Positions 1-4,557 of a DNA stretch of 6,128 bases are shown piece by piece. The translations under genes and the position numbers were made by a program. Positions within the stretch are counted from its first letter, which is position 1; each line of letters starts with the position of its first letter. This DNA comes from Prolixibacteraceae bacterium. Its GTDB lineage: Bacteria > Bacteroidota > Bacteroidia > Bacteroidales > Prolixibacteraceae. The notes beneath the pieces were generated by a model, which saw nothing but the letters and a program-made list of their open reading frames with translations, searched no databases and was not told the origin of the DNA. The DNA lies in the NCBI GenBank assembly GCA_003537645.1, contig DPRM01000128.1, positions 1 to 6,128 on the forward strand, read 5' to 3'.

Positions 1-295
1 CTGCAAAGATAGACAGCTTTTATTCATTTCCTAACCTAAAATAAGATTTTTTGAAGTAAATTTTCATCCTAGAACATGCTCATTCTGAAAATCAGTCTGT
101 TATAAAACATCAAAACATGAATATTCTTTACTGAAAAAACTAAACAGACAATACTTTGACAGAAATGCACTCAAAAAAAATGGAAAGCACAAAAATTTCA
201 ATATAAACTAACTTGGAAATTATGCCTTCACAATCCGCTTATAAAGCACTTTTCAGAGAGAAGATAGTTGATATGTTTTCGAAATTGAGCGTGTT
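1..295. other. AT-rich intergenic region downstream of modC
   Basis: No convincing coding sequence is seen on either strand. The short plus-strand open frame that begins here runs into the antisense of modC and has no recognisable protein features. There is no clear GC-rich hairpin plus T-tract after the modC stop, so the operon's terminator is not evident. The only functional signal seen is the probable outward-facing promoter at the extreme left. Confidence 0.6.
4..34 (-). promoter_or_regulatory. Probable Bacteroidota-type promoter facing out of the left edge
   Basis: On the minus strand, positions 11-4 read TATCTTTG, a match to the Bacteroidota -7 consensus TAnnTTTG, followed by CA as in many promoters of this phylum. 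Nineteen bases upstream is TTAG (34-31), a weak match to the -33 TTTG/TTG element. The driven gene would lie to the left, outside the window. It would form a transcription unit separate from modC, whose stop is about 260 bases upstream. The call rests on the -7 match and the spacing only. Confidence 0.5.
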
Positions 296-1183
296 TTATC
301 TCAATTTCGTGATAATCGGATTAAAAGCCTTGGAGAAAACCATCACGCGGTCGCCAATTTTCAGGTTCTCCAAATCATTTTCGAAAGCAATGACCTTAAT
401 TATTTGGTTGTTTCCGAAAATTACGGTTACCACATAAATGGAATCCTGCTTTTCTATACGGGCAATCTGCCCGGTAATCTTCACTTTTCCGCTGATACTG
501 TTGTCAGAAAATACATCTTTGGGAGTTCCTGTTCGGGTTACAATGCCATTTTCGAGACAGATTACCTGGGTAGCCAAACGAAAAACCTCATTCAAATCGT
601 GACTAACCATCAAAGTAGTCACACCCAAAAGCTGGTGAGCTTTGGCTATTTCTTCCTGAAGTGTGTTTCGCATTTCGGCATCCAAAGCTGAAAGTGGTTC
701 ATCCAGAAGCAGTAATTGTGGTTTACGTGCCAAAGCTCTTGCCAAAGCAACGCGCTGTTTTTGTCCGCCGGATAAACTACCGGGCTTGCTACTGCGGAGT
801 TCGGCTAAACCAAAGATGCCGAGTAGTTCAATTACTGAAGCTTCATTCTTTTCTGGCTGTGCAAACTGAATGTTTTGCTCTACCGTCATATTCGGGAAAA
901 GCGCAAAGTCCTGAAACATCAGGCTTATATTCCGCAATTGCGGAACAACATTAATTTGTTTCTCAGAATCGAACCAAATAGAGTTTCCAAATTTCGCGAT
1001 TCCCTGATCAGGATTTATTAATCCGGCCAAAATCCGAAGCAGCGTTGTTTTCCCGGCTCCTGATTGCCCAAATAAGGCAACCAGTTCGCCTGACTGAACG
1101 GAGGTTTGAACCTTGAGGTTCATAGGTCCATCTGCCGTGTGCATTCGCTTTTCAATATCAATAAAGATTACATCATTTTCCAT
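296..1183 (-). CDS. modC: Molybdate ABC transporter ATP-binding protein ModC
   Basis: This is the ATPase of a molybdate importer, working on the cytoplasmic face with ModB and, in an intact system, periplasmic ModA. All ABC motifs are present over 295 residues: Walker A GQSGAGKTT (about 39-47), Q-loop at Q91 in MFQDFALFP, signature LSGGQKQR (137-144), Walker B LLLLDEP (157-163) and switch histidine H195 in VSHD. After the ATPase, residues about 231-293 (SGKVKITGQIARIE onward, ending GDRVMVFSKAFNPII) look like a single TOBE/Mop-type domain. The protein is shorter than the roughly 350-residue E. coli ModC. The separate di-Mop gene upstream may supply extra oxyanion-binding capacity (inference). 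The ATG at 1183 lies inside the 3' end of modB, a 16-base overlap that suggests translational coupling. The frame is fully open. A sulfate or other oxyanion importer is less likely given the modA and modB context. Confidence 0.9.
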   Translation of the reverse strand: MENDVIFIDIEKRMHTADGPMNLKVQTSVQSGELVALFGQSGAGKTTLLRILAGLINPDQGIAKFGNSIWFDSEKQINVVPQLRNISLMFQDFALFPNMTVEQNIQFAQPEKNEASVIELLGIFGLAELRSSKPGSLSGGQKQRVALARALARKPQLLLLDEPLSALDAEMRNTLQEEIAKAHQLLGVTTLMVSHDLNEVFRLATQVICLENGIVTRTGTPKDVFSDNSISGKVKITGQIARIEKQDSIYVVTVIFGNNQIIKVIAFENDLENLKIGDRVMVFSKAFNPIITKLR

Positions 1184-1848
1184 GAGTCGTATTTTTTATT
1201 GATGCTATATATAATAGTAAGCAGAATCAACGAAGTCAGAAATAAAATCAGGGCATATTGATTGGCGGCTTCAAAGTTGAGCGCCTGAACTTCGTCGTAT
1301 ATGGCAATGGATGCTACCCGTGTTTTGCCGGGCATGTTGCCGCCAACCATCAGTACAATCCCGAATTCGCCAATGCTGTGAGCAAAAGTGAGCGCCACTG
1401 CCGTTATAACCGATGGCTTAATATTGGGGAGCAACACCCTGAAAAATGTGATCAGCATTGATTTTCCCAGCGTGTAGGATGCTTCGCGCAGACTTTCGGG
1501 CAACGCGCGGAGTCCGTTATGCAAGGGCTGAATCATAAATGGCAGACTGAAAATAACCGATGCAATCAGCACCCCTTCGAAAGAAAAGGCCAGGCGAACA
1601 TCTAAAAAACGATATAGCCAGTGACCAAACCAGTTATGCGGACTGTAAATAACCAGCATGTAATAGCCGATAACCGAAGGGGGTAAAACCATTGGCATAC
1701 TCACCAAAGCTTCAATAAGTGGTTTTATCCTGACTTTGGTATAAGCCAGCCAATACGCAAACGGCAGCCCTATCAGGATTAAAATAACAGTTATTAAAAC
1801 CGCCAGCTTCAGCGTAAGCCAAAGGGTTTCGGCAAATTGTGGATCCAT
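1168..1848 (-). CDS. modB: Molybdate ABC transporter permease ModB
   Basis: This is the integral membrane channel subunit of the molybdate importer. At 226 residues it is the normal ModB size. Hydrophobic segments are visible at about 10-37, 47-67, 90-107, 147-168 and 196-214. The cytoplasmic EAA loop that contacts the ATPase is clear: GLRALPESLREASYTLGKS followed by LLPNIKP (about 112-145). The segment AHSIGEFGIVLMVGGNMPGKT (about 156-176) is typical of ModB and CysT/CysW relatives. The ATG at 1848 opens the protein directly on a plausible N-terminal segment (MDPQFAETLW). No frameshift or stop interrupts it, unlike its neighbours modA and the Mop gene. It is separated from the Mop gene by 77 bases that contain an inverted repeat, so it may have its own transcript processing or start site (inference). 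Confidence 0.9.
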   Translation of the reverse strand: MDPQFAETLWLTLKLAVLITVILILIGLPFAYWLAYTKVRIKPLIEALVSMPMVLPPSVIGYYMLVIYSPHNWFGHWLYRFLDVRLAFSFEGVLIASVIFSLPFMIQPLHNGLRALPESLREASYTLGKSMLITFFRVLLPNIKPSVITAVALTFAHSIGEFGIVLMVGGNMPGKTRVASIAIYDEVQALNFEAANQYALILFLTSLILLTIIYSINKKYDSWKMM

Positions 1849-1857
1849 ACGTATTGA

Positions 1858-1926
1858 GATTTGAAAATTTAAAAATGTGCAGGATCGGATCTATCTTCAA
1901 ATTTTCAAATCATTACATTTTCAAAT
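1858..1926. repeat. 13 bp inverted repeat with an extra ATTTTCAAAT copy in the mop-modB gap
   Basis: On the plus strand GATTTGAAAATTT (1858-1870) and AAATTTTCAAATC (1899-1911) are exact reverse complements separated by 28 bases. A third copy of the unit, ATTTTCAAAT, lies at 1917-1926 and touches the stop codon of the Mop gene; the same 10-mer is inside the second arm at 1901-1910. Transcribed from the minus strand, this would form an AU-rich stem-loop between the mop stop and the modB start. There is no T-tract typical of a terminator. It could be a small dispersed intergenic repeat, an RNA-processing site or a weak attenuator; the sequence alone does not decide. Confidence 0.6.
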
Positions 1927-2331
1927 TATTGCTTTTCCATCAACGAAACCTCGTTGGCTTTTACCAGCACCTCCACTTCATCACCAATTTTAATATTGAG
2001 CGAATCGATTGATCGTGTGGTGATTGCTGACGCAATCGGGTAGCCTTTATATTTAAGCTCAACTTTGCTAAGCAGTTCTCCACGTTCAATATGCTGCACC
2101 ATGCATTTGATGCGGTTTCGCATACTGATCATTCCTGTGAGGTTTTTTTCCCAGCGACATTTCGGTTTCTTTAAACACGAGTTTGATCGAATTTCCTTTC
2201 TGAATCCATTCCGGTTGGGTGGCCGATTCAATCAACATGGCCGAAAAATCATGTCCATCCACATCCACATCTACCAGAAGGATTGCTCCAGATTGCTGTA
2301 TTTTGGCTATTATTCCGGATAATCTATTCAT
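1926..2331 (-). pseudogene. Di-Mop (TOBE) molybdate-binding protein, frameshifted
   Basis: The ATG at 2331 overlaps the modA stop (ATGA). The frame reads MNRLSGIIAKI... to SLGKK and then loses similarity. After the homopolymer T7 at 2143-2149 (A7 on the coding strand) another frame continues as NLTGMISMRNRIKC and runs to the stop at 1926-1928. Removing one A joins them into 134 residues with two Mop/TOBE repeats, about 1-62 and 67-132. The second has typical elements: SMRNRIKCMV, SAITTRSIDSLNIKIGDEVEVLVKANEV. Such molbindin-like proteins bind molybdate or tungstate in the cytoplasm for storage or homeostasis; that role here is inferred from the family. There is no DNA-binding helix-turn-helix, so it is not a full ModE. 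The break is either a real one-base insertion or a homopolymer sequencing error, since both halves otherwise look well conserved. Confidence 0.75.
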
Positions 2332-3070
2332 TTTGGTAAAACAAACCCATATTTCTCAAATATTAGCTTCGCTGCCTGACTGGAAATGAATTCAGCAAAA
2401 GCAAATGCCAACTTACTTCCTTTTGCGTGGTTTAGAATTACAAAAGCATGTTCCATAGGTCGTTGCGATTTTTCGTCAATCAGAAAGTATTTTCCCTGAT
2501 TACTCATAGATGGCGATAAAAACAGCGATAAGGCAATCAATCCGGCGTCAGCATTTTAGGTCAGGCAAAATTGTGCTGCCTGAGAAATGTTTTCGCCAAA
2601 TATCAATTGTTTCTCCACTTTTTCGTAAAGCCTGAAAAACTTCAACACTTCCAGCGCCCGCTGCCCATAAGGAGCATGTTCAGGATTGGCTGTTGCAATT
2701 TTGATATTTGATTTATCGGCTAAAACTGACAAGCCATTGCTTACATCCAAACTAGCACTCCACAAAACCATTCGCCCAATCGCATATAATTTAGGATCGG
2801 TCAGTGTCAATCCGGCTTCTTTTAACTTCAAAGGATATATAATGTCAGCCGAAAAATAAAGGTCGAATGGTGCACCGTTCGAAATCTGTGTAAATGCATT
2901 TCCCGATGAACCATAAATGACTTCGATGTTTGCACTCAAATTGTTTTTTTGAATTCTTTTACGACTTCATCCATCGCGTAACGTAAATCGGCGGCCGCTG
3001 CTACCTTTACGGTTTGCGCCTGAGCCGACATCGCAACCATAAAGGCTATAAGTGCGAGTATTTGTTTCAT
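2328..3070 (-). pseudogene. modA: Periplasmic molybdate-binding protein ModA, disrupted by frameshift and stop
   Basis: The ATG at 3070 opens a Sec signal peptide (MKQILALIAFMVAMSAQA, then Q), followed by the ModA opening VKVAAAADLRYAMDEV (about 21-36). At A7 (T7 at 2944-2950) the frame shifts and soon meets TGA. Adding one A restores EFKKNNLSANIEVIYGSSGN, with the family motifs YGSSGN, GAPFDLYFSAD and NPEHAPYGQRALEVL in order. A second lesion is an in-frame TAA at 2558-2556, between FCLT and NADAGLIALS. The frame then continues to the normal end GFVLPK. Repaired length is 247 residues, normal for ModA. Two independent lesions, one not a homopolymer indel, make a true pseudogene likely. The gene starts 25 bases after the HEPN-like gene and its stop overlaps the Mop gene start. 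No functional molybdate-binding protein is made unless the lesions are sequence errors. Confidence 0.85.
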
Positions 3071-3095
3071 AATCAAATTTAAAAGAAAAGTAAAA

Positions 3096-3500
3096 TCAGG
3101 GTTGAGTAACCAGATAATCACTTGTCCACTCCTTCAGCGAAGTTGCGAAGCTCACCATCCTTTTGATTTCATCATCCGTTGGTAAAATTTCCGGAGTAGG
3201 TTCAAGTGAACAGAAATTCATGAAACGGTTCATGAACCGTACTTCGGCATGAAATTCCTCCGGAGCATTGTGGTTTTTCTTCAACTCCCGATACATCGAC
3301 GAAATACTCGAATGTTCTGGTATAAAGCCTGATTTCATTAAAACGCTGGTCATGTAATTCTCAATTGACATGGCTACTACATTGTAAATAACCAGATTTC
3401 CGAGCGTTTTCTTCTCCGACGCACCCAATGCTGTTTTGTAATAATCGGCAGCTTCCTTGTAATAACTTTCCCATTCCATAGCAATCGTTTTAAAATTCAT
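3096..3500 (-). CDS. HEPN-like helical protein of the nif/mod cluster, function unknown
   Basis: This is an intact 134-residue, all-helical, soluble-looking protein with no signal peptide. The pattern NVVAMSIENYMTSVLMKSGFIP, a charged/polar stretch and then MYRELKK (about 40-75) resembles HEPN domains, where a helix with an A-x-x-x-E core is followed by a G-x-x-P turn and an H/S helix. The HEPN RNase signature R-x4-6-H is not seen, so a nuclease role is not supported; a ligand- or nucleotide-binding partner role is more plausible but unproven. Its ATG at 3500 overlaps the stop of the upstream nifV remnant (ATGAATTTTAA), suggesting it was translationally coupled to nifV. An internal ATG at 3479 is an alternative start giving MEWESYYKEAADYY. 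It lies 25 bases before modA. I do not recognise a named gene. Its survival between broken genes is notable. Confidence 0.65.
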   Translation of the reverse strand: MNFKTIAMEWESYYKEAADYYKTALGASEKKTLGNLVIYNVVAMSIENYMTSVLMKSGFIPEHSSISSMYRELKKNHNAPEEFHAEVRFMNRFMNFCSLEPTPEILPTDDEIKRMVSFATSLKEWTSDYLVTQP

Positions 3501-3667
3501 GTTTACTGATATTGTTGGCCAAAGTGATTAATTCTTCAACCTGAAGCCCTCGTTTATGGCGAAGTGACATCGCCTTGACCTGTTCGGTAAGAAGCATGGT
3601 ATGCCAACTCATCTTTCAACAAACTTCGGCAATGGATTCCGGATTCGTGGCGGCAAACCATCTCGCC
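3490..3667 (-). pseudogene. nifV: Remnant of homocitrate synthase NifV (two out-of-frame pieces)
   Basis: Homocitrate synthase makes the homocitrate ligand of the nitrogenase iron-molybdenum cofactor. In the frame starting at about 3667 the minus strand encodes GEMVCRHESGIH followed by CRSLLKDELAYH, ending near 3596. HE(S/A)GIH then LLK(D/N) is the hallmark at the end of the TIM barrel of homocitrate and isopropylmalate synthases. A second piece in another frame (about 3600-3490) reads TMLLTEQVKAMSLRHKRG, then LQVEELITLANNISKHEF and a stop. It fits the basic, helical C-terminus of NifV-type enzymes. The linker that should lie between, carrying the G-K-H-S-G type motif, is missing, so a second deletion near 3590-3600 is inferred. 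The entire barrel upstream (roughly the first 250 residues) is absent. A 40-codon frame starting at ATG 3612 could still be translated, but only its last 34 or so codons are NifV-like. Confidence 0.72.
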
Positions 3668-4325
3668 AGCGAATATACATCGCGCATTTTACCCGAATTC
3701 CCAATATTGTTTCCGGGACGAAACTCCGCTTCAAGCTGATTCTGCAATTGAATATTTTTTTTCTCAGGACTCCCATTTCCTCCAGCCGTTCCTGCCTGCT
3801 GCGCACACTGCGCGAAATCATGGACCCAATAATCGAAAGCAACTGATTATCCTCGTCGTACGAAATGTGCGGATTGTAAATCCGAACCACGCTAAGCGTT
3901 CCAGTAACTTTTCCTTCCTCAATAATTGGATTACAGATAAATGTCAGTTCCTGCCAATCTTTGGTAAGTTCCTGTTGGGTGCGGTTCAGGAATAAACTTG
4001 ATTTGGAGATTTTATCGATAACCACCGGGCGCGACATTTCCACCACCCGTCCGATAATCCCTTCTCCCAATTTATAACGGCCGCGTGCCTGCTGTGCCAC
4101 ACTGTAACCGAATGCAGCTTCAATCATAATACTCTCCGATTCGCGATTGAAAATAGTAAGAAAACTGCGTTCAGCTCCCAAATACTTAACCAGCATTTCG
4201 AGTATTCCGGATAAATCGTTCTTCAATTCTTTACTTTGAATCAACCGCTGACTGATATCAAACAGCAGCACAAGCTCTTTGAGCCCGTAACATTCATTGC
4301 CTGCCTTTTTACACTTGAATTCCAT
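3668..4325 (-). pseudogene. nifA: Truncated NifA-type sigma-54 activator: GAF domain only
   Basis: NifA activates sigma-54 nif promoters using an N-terminal GAF domain, a central AAA+ ATPase and a C-terminal helix-turn-helix. Here the ATG at 4325 starts a protein whose GAF domain spans about 22-175, with typical NifA elements: KLGEGIIGRVVEMSRPVVID, FLNR and FICNPIIEEGKVTGTLSVVR. At A8 (T8 at 3755-3762, codons 188-191) the frame shifts. As written, it runs on to TGA at 3611-3609 with an unrelated tail. Adding one A gives NIQLQNQLEAEFRP then IGNSGKMRDVYSL, the expected linker and first helix of the AAA+ domain. Similarity ends at about 3668, before Walker A, and nifV sequence follows. No GAFTGA loop, Walker motifs or helix-turn-helix exist in the window. 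The product, if made, would be a free GAF domain. A TTG at 4346 in frame is a less likely start. Confidence 0.8.
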
Positions 4326-4339
4326 GTTTCTATATCTTT

Positions 4340-4360
4340 TTGACAATGAACAATTGTCAA
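4340..4360. promoter_or_regulatory. Perfect 8+8 bp inverted repeat, probable operator of the nifA remnant
   Basis: The sequence TTGACAAT-N5-ATTGTCAA is a perfect inverted repeat ending 15 bases upstream of the likely ATG at 4325. Two bases of TTGCA immediately precede it on the coding strand, at the end of a near -7 match (ATAGTTTG). The size and symmetry are those of a dimeric repressor or activator site rather than a terminator, because it is AT-rich and has only a five-base loop and a short A-tract. A second shorter palindrome, ATTTGAACAAAT, lies at 4369-4380. It does not match the NifA site TGT-N10-ACA, nor a sigma-54 -24/-12 promoter. The binding protein is unknown. Confidence 0.55.
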
Positions 4361-4462
4361 TGCAAACTATTTGAACAAATATCAGGCTTAATACTTTCTC
4401 TTTGATTTGCAGTGCTTCTATAATATGTCATTTTAACGAATTATTAATACCGACAGCAGTGC

Positions 4463-4498
4463 ACAAAAACAAAAAGACCGATCACTTGACCGGTCTTT
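4463..4498 (-). terminator. Rho-independent terminator of the acyl-CoA dehydrogenase gene
   Basis: Read on the minus strand, AAAGACCG (4498-4491) pairs perfectly with CGGTCTTT (4480-4473) across a ten-base loop, followed by TTTTTGTTTTTGTG-like T-rich sequence. It begins 60 bases after the stop of the acyl-CoA dehydrogenase gene and separates it from the nifA remnant. The T-tract lies on the minus-strand side, so it serves leftward transcription. Confidence 0.85.
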
Positions 4499-4557
4499 CT
4501 GTACTAATATTTTGGAAGATGAGATAACGAATAGGTATCTCTTTCGAAAATTGCTTT

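Noticed and set aside
404..954. Plus-strand open frames across 213-954, 1258-1461, 2065-2322, 3601-3846 and 4753-4944
   Set aside because: All but the first lie wholly antisense to well-supported minus-strand genes or remnants, and the first ends inside antisense modC. None shows a recognisable domain, and their composition is that of shadow frames.
3616..3618. TGA after a cysteine codon (EVC-TGA-KM) in a frame that continues to 3490, suggesting selenocysteine
   Set aside because: The frame is an out-of-frame reading of the NifV HESGIH segment joined to NifA sequence. No SECIS-like hairpin is evident just after the TGA, and the deletion scar explains the stop.
3755..3762. Programmed -1 ribosomal frameshift at A-AAA-AAA in the nifA remnant
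   Set aside because: The shifted frame ends shortly afterwards in the deletion scar, so it would not give a functional NifA, and the Mop gene needs a shift in the opposite direction. Ordinary indels fit better.
3616..4325. A novel GAF protein with a new C-terminal domain (RWFAATNPESIAEVC)
   Set aside because: That tail is the wrong frame of DNA which, in the adjacent frame, encodes the homocitrate synthase motif CRHESGIH.
4361..4470. Sigma-54 (-24/-12) promoter or NifA upstream site before the nifA remnant
   Set aside because: A TTGCA is present at the correct end, but no GG element lies at the required spacing, and no TGT-N10-ACA was found.
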